Source: an uncultured Burkholderiales bacterium (GTDB lineage Bacteria > Pseudomonadota > Gammaproteobacteria > Burkholderiales > Burkholderiaceae_D). Taken from it: a stretch of DNA of 5,249 nt. This document shows, one piece after another, positions 1 to 5,249 of the stretch (positions within the stretch are counted from its first letter, which is position 1; each line of letters begins with the position of its first letter). Under the pieces are notes generated by a model. It saw only the letters and a list, made by a program, of their open reading frames with translations. It had not been told where the DNA came from and did not search any database. The stretch lies in the NCBI GenBank assembly GCA_903904635.1, contig CAIVDH010000037.1, forward strand, positions 1 through 5,249. The letters run 5' to 3'. Position numbers and translations under genes: made by a program.

Positions 1-982
1 GCGGAACCAGGCGCTTGTAGCTGTTGGTACCAGGGTTGGTAATGGCGTTCAATGCACGGGCGTGCTTGATGATGCCGCCGATGTAGTACAGCGCAAAATC
101 AGACAAGCCAGCATAGCCATCACCTGCAAACAGGTTCTTGCCGTCTTTCCAGATTGACTGATGTACGTGCATGCCGGAACCGTTGTCGCCAACGATAGGC
201 TTAGGCATGAAAGTAGCCGTTTTGCCGTAGGAATGCGCAACGTTTTGTACGACGTATTTCAGGTTTTGTGTCCAGTCAGCGCGCTCAACCAGAGTTGAGA
301 AGCGGGTACCGATTTCATTTTGACCAGCGCCTGCAACTTCATGGTGATGCACTTCTACCGGTATGCCCATGGCTTCGAGTATCAGGCACATCTCCGAGCG
401 CATGTCCTGAAAGCTATCGACTGGTGGCACAGGGAAGTAACCACCTTTAACGGTAGGACGATGGCCGCTATTGCCGCCTTCGATTTTTTCGCCGGTGGCC
501 CATGAGGACTCTTCAGAATCAATCTTGACGAAGCAACCGGACATGTCGATGTTCCAGCGCACGCTGTCAAAGATGAAAAATTCTGGCTCAGGACCAAAGT
601 AGGCAGTGTCGCCTATGCCTGATGATTTCAAATAAGCCTCAGCGCGCTTGGCAATAGAACGCGGATCGCGGTCATAGCCTTTGCCGTCGCCCGGCTCAAT
701 CACATCACATTGCATGAACAGCGTGGTCTCTTCCATGAACGGGTCAACGTTGGCGGTGTTCGCGTCAGGCATGAGAATCATGTCAGATGCTTCGATACCT
801 TTCCAGCCAGCGATTGATGAGCCGTCAAATGCATGACCAGACTCGAATTTGTCCATATCGAAGTGGGAAACAGGCACGGTCACGTGCTGTTCCTTGCCAC
901 GCGTGTCGGTGAAGCGAAAATCAACGAACTTAACTTCGTTGTCTTTCACCATCTTCAATACATCTGCGGCCGTCCTTGACAT
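1..982 (-). CDS. glnA: Glutamine synthetase type I, N-terminal 327 residues (truncated by window edge)
   Basis: The enzyme makes glutamine from glutamate, ammonia and ATP in the cytoplasm and is the central ammonia-assimilation step. The reading frame is open from ATG at 982 to the left edge and begins [22 protein letters not shown]. Visible family hallmarks are the beta-grasp loop FDGSSIAGW (52-60), the metal and active-site strand [10 protein letters not shown] (130-139), [12 protein letters not shown] (212-223), and the ATP-binding signature [16 protein letters not shown] (261-276). The last visible residues, NSYKRLVP, match the conserved segment before the active-site arginines. Family members of this type are about 470 residues, so roughly 140 C-terminal residues lie outside, including the region where the regulatory adenylylated tyrosine would be. 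The start is supported by an AGGAGA Shine-Dalgarno five bases upstream. Regulation by sigma-54 and NtrC is suggested by the upstream elements. Identity is essentially certain from sequence recall; no alignment was run. Confidence 0.98.
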   Translation of the reverse strand, partial: MSRTAADVLKMVKDNEVKFVDFRFTDTRGKEQHVTVPVSHFDMDKFESGHAFDGSSIAGWKGIEASDMILMPDANTANVDPFMEETTLFMQCDVIEPGDGKGYDRDPRSIAKRAEAYLKSSGIGDTAYFGPEPEFFIFDSVRWNIDMSGCFVKIDSEESSWATGEKIEGGNSGHRPTVKGGYFPVPPVDSFQDMRSEMCLILEAMGIPVEVHHHEVAGAGQNEIGTRFSTLVERADWTQNLKYVVQNVAHSYGKTATFMPKPIVGDNGSGMHVHQSIWKDGKNLFAGDGYAGLSDFALYYIGGIIKHARALNAITNPGTNSYKRLVP

Positions 983-987
983 GCGAA

Positions 988-993
988 TCTCCT
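988..993 (-). promoter_or_regulatory. glnA ribosome binding site
   Basis: AGGAGA on the minus strand lies five bases before the glnA ATG at 982. It is a strong match to the Shine-Dalgarno consensus and fixes the start. Confidence 0.85.
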
Positions 994-1104
994 AAAATTA
1001 GCAAAATAAAAAATGGGGAAACCAGAAAAGCAGTGCCTGATGCGAAGGTTCAAAATTCACCATACAAGCCTGAATTTCCCAGCTGGAATTCAATCCGAGA
1101 TGAT

Positions 1105-1120
1105 AGCAGATTCCATGCCA
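1105..1120 (-). promoter_or_regulatory. Sigma-54 (-24/-12) promoter for glnA
   Basis: The minus strand reads TGGCATGGAATCTGCT. Against the RpoN consensus TGGCACGRNNNTTGCW it differs at two positions only, and the invariant GG and GC doublets are separated by exactly 10 bases. The expected transcription start is about 12 bases beyond the GC, near 1094, which leaves a leader of about 110 bases before the glnA ATG. A glnA gene is a classic sigma-54 target under nitrogen limitation. The match was found by eye in a short region directly upstream of a fitting gene, so a chance match is possible but not likely. Confidence 0.75.
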
Positions 1121-1257
1121 CAAATATTTCAAACGTGGCTATCTGGCAATCAGTCAGCAGGCTGTGCGTTGCAGGCAAGATCGTTACATTTGACCGCTTA
1201 TAGTGCTTATATAACGCAAGCCATACAACCCACTAGACTAGTGCATTATTTTATATT

Positions 1258-1274
1258 TGCATTGTTTCGGTGCA
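1258..1274. promoter_or_regulatory. Putative NtrC-binding enhancer site for glnA
   Basis: TGCATTGTTTCGGTGCA fits the 17-bp NtrC dyad TGCACC-N5-GGTGCA: the right half matches 6 of 6 and the left half 4 of 6. It is centred about 170 bases upstream of the predicted sigma-54 start, a workable distance for an enhancer that acts by DNA looping. A lone consensus half site, TGCACC, lies at 1298-1303 and could be part of a second weak site. Assignment is by consensus and context only. Confidence 0.55.
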
Positions 1275-1366
1275 CTTTCCACAACACGCATTAAATATGC
1301 ACCAATTTAGGGATTTTTGATTAGTTTCGCGTGACCGTGGTCAAGCTGATCTGGGGTAACAAATCT

Positions 1367-1903
1367 TTATTCTTCTTCGTCCTGCGCCTGCGGTTTAAGC
1401 AATTTGCCTGATTTGACATCATGCGACATGAAACTGGCGGCAATACCAAACCAGGCTTCGCCTGGAATGACCCGCTCGGCAATCGCTACCAGCTCTTCTT
1501 CCTTGCGCAATCGCTGATAAATATTCGAGCAGCAAAGTTGTATGGATGCGCAGACTTCGTCAACCATCAGCGCGCCCTTGCTGATCGCTTGCTGTAATTT
1601 TGCGCGCAATGAACGCAAGATAGCCAGACTGGCGGCACTGAGCGACTCAAGCTCATCGAGCAATGTGTCTGCTTCATGCGTAATTTTGCGCAAAGCAGGG
1701 ATAACAAAAATTTTGACTTTACGCTGCTGACAATAATTTTCAAACTGTGACAGCCGATTGAGCATGGATTCAATCTCTATGCCGCTGGCGGTTTTCAGAT
1801 TTTTAATGCTGCATAAAATATAGCTCTGCAACGTGGAAAAATTCCAGCGCACTTTTTTCTGCTCAAGCTTCAAAGCAACGATTGAGTAGGTAGCGGTAAG
1901 CAT
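1367..1903 (-). CDS. Small all-helical protein of unknown function, possibly hemerythrin-like without metal ligands
   Basis: The frame encodes 178 residues from ATG at 1903 to TAA. I chose this ATG because AGGAA lies five bases upstream; a TTG five codons earlier (1918) would put that ribosome site inside the gene. The protein has no signal peptide or membrane segment and looks like long amphipathic helices (about 8-35, 43-64, 77-107, 110-134), ending in an acidic DEEE tail. The stretch RLRKEEELVAIAERVIPGEAWFGIAASF (131-158) resembles the last helix and C-terminal W..I...F pattern of HHE hemerythrin domains. However, the histidine expected just before the KEEE is an arginine, and only two histidines (76 and 161) occur in the whole chain, so diiron binding by the usual ligands is unlikely. 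Five cysteines are present (31, 58, 118, 124, 125), including a CC pair. It lies between prfC and glnA on the same strand. The fold is inferred from pattern only; the function is not known to me. Confidence 0.85.
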   Translation of the reverse strand: MLTATYSIVALKLEQKKVRWNFSTLQSYILCSIKNLKTASGIEIESMLNRLSQFENYCQQRKVKIFVIPALRKITHEADTLLDELESLSAASLAILRSLRAKLQQAISKGALMVDEVCASIQLCCSNIYQRLRKEEELVAIAERVIPGEAWFGIAASFMSHDVKSGKLLKPQAQDEEE

Positions 1904-1908
1904 GTCTG

Positions 1909-1913
1909 TTCCT
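1909..1913 (-). promoter_or_regulatory. Ribosome binding site that decides the start of the helical protein
   Basis: AGGAA on the minus strand is spaced five bases before the ATG at 1903. It favours this ATG over the in-frame upstream TTG at 1918, which has no comparable site in front of it. Confidence 0.65.
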
Positions 1914-1929
1914 GGCAATGAAAGGTAAG

Positions 1930-1955
1930 TTCATGCAGGCACGTGCCTGCATGAA
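1930..1955. repeat. Perfect 26-bp palindrome, possible terminator or processing hairpin
   Basis: The 26 bases are identical to their reverse complement; the core is GCAGGCACGTGCCTGC. As RNA from either strand it would form a stem of 11 base pairs with an ACGT loop. It lies 130 bases after the prfC stop and 26 bases before the ATG of the helical protein. On the minus strand the hairpin is followed by ACTTACCTTTCATT and on the plus strand by AATCTGATTT, so there is no continuous T-run and an ordinary intrinsic terminator is not well supported. A weak terminator for prfC, an RNA-stabilising hairpin, or a protein-binding site all remain possible. Confidence 0.8.
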
Positions 1956-2009
1956 AATCTGATTTAACGGGGTGGAGCGGATGGAATTCCGCAATGACGT
2001 ATCTAGTAT

Positions 2010-2079
2010 AGAAACAAGAACAACATGTCTCTTGAGAATGCGCAAAAACTCAGGTGTATTCGGAGATGTTCTTGTTTCT
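2010..2079. repeat. Pair of 13-bp perfect inverted repeats 44 bp apart
   Basis: AGAAACAAGAACA at 2010-2022 is mirrored exactly by TGTTCTTGTTTCT at 2067-2079. If the left copy is allowed a five-base bulge (ACATG), four more pairs (TCTC with GAGA) can form. The unit starts seven bases past the prfC stop codon in the direction of prfC transcription, so on the prfC transcript it would be a long-looped stem in the 3' untranslated region. It could also be the ends of a tiny 70-bp element; no gene is inside and no clear target-site duplication is seen. Confidence 0.6.
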
Positions 2080-2085
2080 TACTGC

Positions 2086-3810
2086 TCAGCTGACTTTCAC
2101 TGCATGTTCGCGGGTAGAGTGGAAAGTGACACCGGGCCAGCGCTCTTGTGTCAGCTTCAGATTGACACCCGAACTAGCCAGATAAGCGAGATTGCCTGCA
2201 GCATCATGCGCGAGATTGCCGCCAGCAGAAGATTTTTCAAAATCAGCCAGCATGCGCTTGTCGTTGCATGAAATCCAGCGCGCGTTGTTAATGCTGGTGC
2301 CTTCAAATACGGCATCCACGCCGTACTCATTTAACAAACGACTGGCTACCACTTCAAACTGCAGCACACCCACCGCTCCCAATACCAGATCACCACCCGT
2401 TACAGGCTTAAATACCTGTACTGCGCCCTCTTCACCTAGCTGCTGCAAACCTTTATGCAGCTGCTTGATCTTGAGTGGATTACGAATGCGCACAGAGCGG
2501 AAAAAATCAGGTGCAAAATAAGGAATGCCGGTGAACTGCAATGGCTCACCTTCAGAAAAACTATCGCCTATCTGCATATTGCCGTGATTGGGCAGGCCGA
2601 TAATATCGCCCGCATAGGCTTCCTCAACCTGCTCTCGTGAAGCGGCCATGAAGGTCACCACTGAAGAGACCTTGATGTCACGATTGAGTCGCAAATGCTT
2701 GATTTTCATGCCGCGCTCAAAATGACCGGAGCAGACACGCAAAAATGCGATGCGGTCGCGGTGAGCCGGATCCATGTTGGCCTGTATCTTGAATACAAAT
2801 CCGGAAAAACCAGTCTCATCCGGTTGCACCGAACGCACTGTCGCATCACGCTCACGCGGCGGTTGCGCCCAATCCAGCAACGCATCCAAAATTTCACGCA
2901 CACCAAAATTATTGATCGCAGAGCCAAAAAATACCGGTGTCTGTTGGCCCGCCAAAAAAGAGTCCAGATCAAATGGATGCGATGCGCCATGCACCAGCTC
3001 GACTTCCATTTTCAGTTGCTCTATCTCCAGTGGGAACATCTCAGCCAGCCTAGGGTTATCTATGCCCTTGATGATTTCAAATTCCTGATCTGCTTTTTCA
3101 CTGCCTGCCGCAAACAGCATGATTTCATCACGCAGCAAGTGATACACACCGCGAAATGATTTACCCATGCCTATAGGCCAGGTCACAGGCGCGCATTGTA
3201 TTTCCAGCACCGACTCCAGCTCGTCAAGCAGCTCAAGTGGATCGCGTGTCTCGCGATCCATTTTATTCATGAATGTAATGATCGGTGTATTGCGCATGCG
3301 GCAGACATTGAGCAGCTTGATGGTCTGCGCTTCCACGCCTTTGGCTGCATCGATCACCATCAGTGCTGAGTCGACTGCGGTAAGTACCCGATAGGTATCT
3401 TCAGAGAAATCCTGGTGACCCGGCGTATCGAGCAGATTGACCACATGGTCGCGATACTCAAACTGCATCACCGAGCTGGCGACTGAAATACCGCGCTGCT
3501 TTTCAATCTCCATCCAGTCAGAGGTGGCATGGCGACCGCTCTTGCGCGCCTTAACCGTGCCTGCAAGCTGAATCGCGCCGGAGAACAGCAACAGTTTTTC
3601 AGTCAGGGTGGTCTTGCCAGCATCGGGGTGGGAAATAATTCCGAAAGTGCGACGACGCGCAACTTCACGCGCGATCAGTTCGCGCGGTATGTTTTTCGGC
3701 TCGACTAGTTGTTCATCCATATCGGACATAGCGGATTCAGGGTTACTGGCCATCTCAGGTTTGATCAAAAGGGCTGGAGCGGTTTGTTGATGTTCCTTGT
3801 CAGCGATCAT
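2086..3810 (-). CDS. prfC: Peptide chain release factor 3 (RF3)
   Basis: RF3 is the translational GTPase that removes RF1 and RF2 from the ribosome after peptide release. The 574-residue frame shows all GTPase motifs: G1 HPDAGKTT (61-68), switch RGIS (106-109), G3 DTPGH (128-132) and G4 NKMD (182-185). Further RF3-typical segments are [52 protein letters not shown], and the C-terminal FHSTREH. The E. coli protein is 529 residues and has the EVAKRRTF motif at residue 9; here EVARRRTF starts at residue 49, so this frame carries about 40 extra N-terminal residues. In-frame ATGs at 3753, 3729 and 3720 could be the true start; none, including 3810, has a clear Shine-Dalgarno. The two shortest options give proteins of 547 or 544 residues. 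It is divergent from the acyltransferase gene. The family is certain; the start is not. Confidence 0.97.
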   Translation of the reverse strand: MIADKEHQQTAPALLIKPEMASNPESAMSDMDEQLVEPKNIPRELIAREVARRRTFGIISHPDAGKTTLTEKLLLFSGAIQLAGTVKARKSGRHATSDWMEIEKQRGISVASSVMQFEYRDHVVNLLDTPGHQDFSEDTYRVLTAVDSALMVIDAAKGVEAQTIKLLNVCRMRNTPIITFMNKMDRETRDPLELLDELESVLEIQCAPVTWPIGMGKSFRGVYHLLRDEIMLFAAGSEKADQEFEIIKGIDNPRLAEMFPLEIEQLKMEVELVHGASHPFDLDSFLAGQQTPVFFGSAINNFGVREILDALLDWAQPPRERDATVRSVQPDETGFSGFVFKIQANMDPAHRDRIAFLRVCSGHFERGMKIKHLRLNRDIKVSSVVTFMAASREQVEEAYAGDIIGLPNHGNMQIGDSFSEGEPLQFTGIPYFAPDFFRSVRIRNPLKIKQLHKGLQQLGEEGAVQVFKPVTGGDLVLGAVGVLQFEVVASRLLNEYGVDAVFEGTSINNARWISCNDKRMLADFEKSSAGGNLAHDAAGNLAYLASSGVNLKLTQERWPGVTFHSTREHAVKVS

Positions 3811-3859
3811 GCACTGCTGCAGGAAATAAATGTGGCGCGATGCAAACTAGTTATGTCTT

Positions 3860-3865
3860 TTTATA
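3860..3865 (-). promoter_or_regulatory. Candidate -10 element for prfC
   Basis: The minus strand reads TATAAA here, five of six matches to the sigma-70 -10 consensus. It would place the start of transcription near 3853, about 40 bases before the ATG at 3810. The best -35 (TAGACT, four of six) is only 15 bases upstream, so the promoter is weakly supported. Confidence 0.3.
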
Positions 3866-4014
3866 TCAGCGCCAGACGAGAGTCTAGCTTCTTTGAGGGT
3901 TGAAGTCCATTCGCCCGCAACTTCCCATTAATTACGCTTGGGTGATCTGACCAACCCGTTCTGACATGCAAGCTGAACTAAAGCTGCGCTAATTCAATCT
4001 CTGCTGTTGAGTTT

Positions 4015-4020
4015 TATAAC
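4015..4020 (+). promoter_or_regulatory. Candidate -10 element for the acyltransferase gene
   Basis: TATAAC (five of six matches) follows a poor -35, TTCAAT at 3993-3998, with a 16-base spacer. Transcription would begin near 4027, only about seven bases before the ATG at 4034, giving an almost leaderless message. That would agree with the absence of a Shine-Dalgarno there, but it is weak evidence. Confidence 0.3.
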
Positions 4021-4033
4021 ATCTTCTACACCC

Positions 4034-5131
4034 ATGCAAACACAAACTCAAACAAACTCAGCGCTCAGTTTTGTAGGGGAAATACCACCCTTCGTAGAAT
4101 CTGCTATGGATGCGCTATATGGCAGCTTGTATGCAACGCTTACGCATTTGCAGCTACATTACGCAACCGATCAGGCCAGCACCTACGCAAGATGGCACGA
4201 GGGTAAGCTTACCGCGCTATTTTTATTTCGCCGGCATGGAAAAGAAGTTCGGGTAATCAATGAGGGTATGCGTCTGGGAATTGAAGAAATAGAAAAATTT
4301 TGTGAGCATATTTTTAATCAACATATCGATACGCAGCGCATACAATTTCATGCAGTTCAACTCAATGAACAGGCGGCAAAACATCCGGCCTTACGCTTTA
4401 GCTGCACCGAAGATATCGTCATCACATTACCCGCGACCAAAGAAGCGTATCTACAGCAATTAGGTAAATCTACGCGTAAAAATTTGCGTCAACATCTGGC
4501 AAAAGCAGAACGCAATTTACCGGGCTTACGCTATGAAGTCGTTGAAGGTAAAGAAATATCCGAACAGACCATACGCAGCATTATCAGTTTTAATCATGCA
4601 CGTATGGCAGACAAACAGCGCTCCTCTGCTATCAGCGGCGAATCTGAAGTAAGACTCCTTAGTCTGATACGTAAACGCGGCACTGTCGGGCTGTTGTATG
4701 TAAATAATCAAGTATGTGGTGGAAGTCTTGCCTGCCGTGTAGGCAAAGATTTGTACTCGCTGGTAAACGCACATGATCCCCAATACAACGCCTACAGTCT
4801 GGGCAATGTGTGCCGCTATCTGATGATTATCAATGCCATCGACAAAGGCGATGAGCGATTTCATATGTTGGGCGGAAATTTCAGTAGCAAAGCCAGCATG
4901 CTGGGGCAACGCCAGCAACTCGATCATCTTGTGCTGTATCGATCGCATACAGATATGTTGCGTGACGCAATGGGAATCACAAAACTTAGTCTGCAGTCAG
5001 CTTCTTATCTCATACGCAACTGGATGCAGGAGCAAATACAAAAAAAAGAAAAAAGTTTTATCGCCAATATGATTTTGAGTACGATCAATATCCTGCGCCA
5101 GATGCGGCGCAGGATAAGCACCATCAATTAA
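4034..5131 (+). CDS. GNAT-fold acyltransferase, Acetyltransf_6 (CelD/BcsL-like) family
   Basis: The 365-residue protein is probably a cytoplasmic acyl-CoA-dependent transferase; relatives of this family often sit in exopolysaccharide or cellulose gene clusters, but the substrate cannot be read here. Family-like features are the basic segment LGKSTRKNLRQHLAKAER (from residue 143), typical of the entry into the second GNAT domain, followed by the strands VGLLYVNNQVCGGSLACRVG and the segment FHMLGGNFSSKASMLG (GGN at 280-282). The last is comparable to the D...G...YK motif of relatives, with Leu-Gly-Gly and SSK in place of the usual residues. No signal peptide or membrane span is seen. The start is uncertain: ATG at 4034 is preferred, a TTG at 4007 would add nine residues, and neither has a Shine-Dalgarno. 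The C-terminus is basic and lies after an A-rich run. It is divergent from prfC and convergent with the fragment at the right edge. Confidence 0.8.
   Translation: MQTQTQTNSALSFVGEIPPFVESAMDALYGSLYATLTHLQLHYATDQASTYARWHEGKLTALFLFRRHGKEVRVINEGMRLGIEEIEKFCEHIFNQHIDTQRIQFHAVQLNEQAAKHPALRFSCTEDIVITLPATKEAYLQQLGKSTRKNLRQHLAKAERNLPGLRYEVVEGKEISEQTIRSIISFNHARMADKQRSSAISGESEVRLLSLIRKRGTVGLLYVNNQVCGGSLACRVGKDLYSLVNAHDPQYNAYSLGNVCRYLMIINAIDKGDERFHMLGGNFSSKASMLGQRQQLDHLVLYRSHTDMLRDAMGITKLSLQSASYLIRNWMQEQIQKKEKSFIANMILSTINILRQMRRRISTIN
4042..4061 (+). repeat. Short tandem repeat in the 5' end of the acyltransferase gene
   Basis: ACAAACTCAA is followed directly by ACAAACTCAG, two 10-bp units differing at the last base. 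They encode part of the low-complexity Thr/Gln/Asn N-terminus (MQTQTQTNS). Because the unit is not a multiple of three, gain or loss of one copy would shift the frame. Confidence 0.6.
5040..5054 (+). other. A-rich homopolymer run inside the acyltransferase gene
   Basis: Eight A residues (5040-5047), one G, then six A residues (5049-5054) encode QKKEK. The following AGTTTT makes A AAA AAG TTT T, a shape prone to slippage. In the -1 frame the coding would stay open for 25 codons past the run, to TAA at 5136-5138; in the +1 frame it stops after five codons at the TGA at 5070-5072. Confidence 0.6.
5089..5116 (+). repeat. Strong hairpin at the 3' end of the acyltransferase coding region
   Basis: TATCCTGCGCC (5089-5099) and GGCGCAGGATA (5106-5116) are perfect 11-bp inverted arms around the 6-base loop AGATGC. 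The structure is inside the coding sequence, 12 bases before the stop codon. No T-run follows on either strand, so it is not a standard intrinsic terminator. Confidence 0.75.
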
Positions 5132-5163
5132 TTATGTAACGAATTTAATTAATCTTCACTGGC

Positions 5164-5249
5164 TCAATCTTTTGAACGCGGCTCCGAAGCTACCAGCAAG
5201 CTGCAACGTAGTTTTTCTACCAGCAGCGTATCGGTACTGCCGCGCCACC
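5164..5249 (-). CDS. C-terminal fragment of an unidentified convergent gene
   Basis: On the minus strand one frame is open from the right edge to TGA at 5164-5166 and encodes 27 residues, WRGSTDTLLVEKLRCSLLVASEPRSKD. The hydrophobic strand-like CSLLVAS preceded by an amphipathic stretch looks protein-like, and a gene ending here would converge with the acyltransferase at a distance of 32 bases. A second minus frame is also open but stops slightly earlier at 5155, and its composition is less protein-like. The family is not recognised; the fragment is too short to name. Confidence 0.45.
   Translation of the reverse strand, partial: WRGSTDTLLVEKLRCSLLVASEPRSKD

Larger units (their letters stand above)
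983..1366. other. Non-coding region between the helical-protein gene and glnA
   Basis: No credible gene is seen in these 384 bases; the short open frames here lack ribosome sites and protein-like composition. The stretch is AT-rich in its middle and carries the glnA leader, the sigma-54 element and the NtrC-like dyad. It also has an odd-centred perfect palindrome CACTAGACTAGTG at 1231-1243 and a small dyad TGACCGTGGTCA at 1332-1343 just past the stop of the neighbouring gene. No stem followed by a T-run was found, so no intrinsic terminator is called. Confidence 0.7.

Noticed and set aside
1013..1294. Plus-strand open frame of 93 codons upstream of glnA
   Set aside because: It covers the glnA control elements, begins without a clear Shine-Dalgarno, and its product has no domain-like pattern. 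Chance frame.
1332..1343. TGACC-GT-GGTCA dyad as a terminator for the helical-protein gene
   Set aside because: The stem is only five pairs with a two-base centre, and no T-run follows on the minus strand.
2005..2010. TATACT on the minus strand as a -10 element for the helical-protein gene
   Set aside because: No acceptable -35 hexamer lies 16-18 bases upstream (AAGAGA or similar) and there is no extended -10 TG, so a promoter is not called.
1972..2271. Plus-strand open frame spanning the prfC 3' region
   Set aside because: Most of it is antisense to the conserved C-terminus of RF3, and the part outside covers the inverted repeats. There is no protein-like pattern.
2695..3159. Plus-strand open frame of 154 codons
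   Set aside because: It lies wholly inside prfC on the opposite strand, has no ribosome site and shows biased, non-protein-like composition. It is a shadow of the conserved RF3 gene.
4526..4948. Minus-strand open frame of 140 codons within the acyltransferase gene
   Set aside because: It overlaps fully with a gene that shows family motifs in the other strand, and has no recognisable features of its own.
5127..5153. ATTAATTA / TAATTAAT inverted repeat between the convergent genes as a bidirectional terminator
   Set aside because: The eight pairs are all A-T with an 11-base loop and no T-run, so the stem would be too weak; such dyads are common by chance in AT-rich spacers.

Overview
The window reads as chromosomal DNA of a betaproteobacterium. 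The inference rests on protein character (GlnA and PrfC closely resemble proteobacterial forms) and on a sigma-54/NtrC-type glnA control region. A member of Nitrosomonadales or a Methylophilaceae-like group seems plausible, but nothing here fixes the genus. It looks mostly like housekeeping chromosome: no transposase, integrase, CRISPR array, tRNA, rRNA or phage gene was seen.

Layout. Positions 1-982 (minus) are the first 327 codons of glnA, type I glutamine synthetase, running off the left edge. Positions 983-1366 are non-coding and hold the glnA leader, a good sigma-54 -24/-12 element (1105-1120) and an NtrC-like dyad (1258-1274). Positions 1367-1903 (minus) encode a 178-residue all-helical protein of unknown function, possibly a hemerythrin-like bundle that has lost its metal ligands. 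Positions 1904-2085 are an intergenic stretch with a perfect 26-bp palindrome and a separate pair of 13-bp inverted repeats. Positions 2086-3810 (minus) are prfC, peptide chain release factor 3. Positions 3811-4033 are a divergent intergenic region. Positions 4034-5131 (plus) encode a GNAT acyltransferase of the Acetyltransf_6 (CelD/BcsL-like) type, with an A-rich run and a strong hairpin near its 3' end. A convergent gene fragment (minus) occupies the right edge from 5164.

How the parts relate. glnA appears to have its own nitrogen-responsive promoter, so it need not be co-transcribed with the genes upstream of it. prfC and the small helical gene share a strand but are separated by 182 bp containing a strong hairpin, so an operon is uncertain. 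The acyltransferase is transcribed away from prfC; no polysaccharide cluster is visible around it. I did not find a convincing new multi-gene system. The points most worth a second look are the small helical protein, the intergenic palindromes, and the 3' end of the acyltransferase gene.
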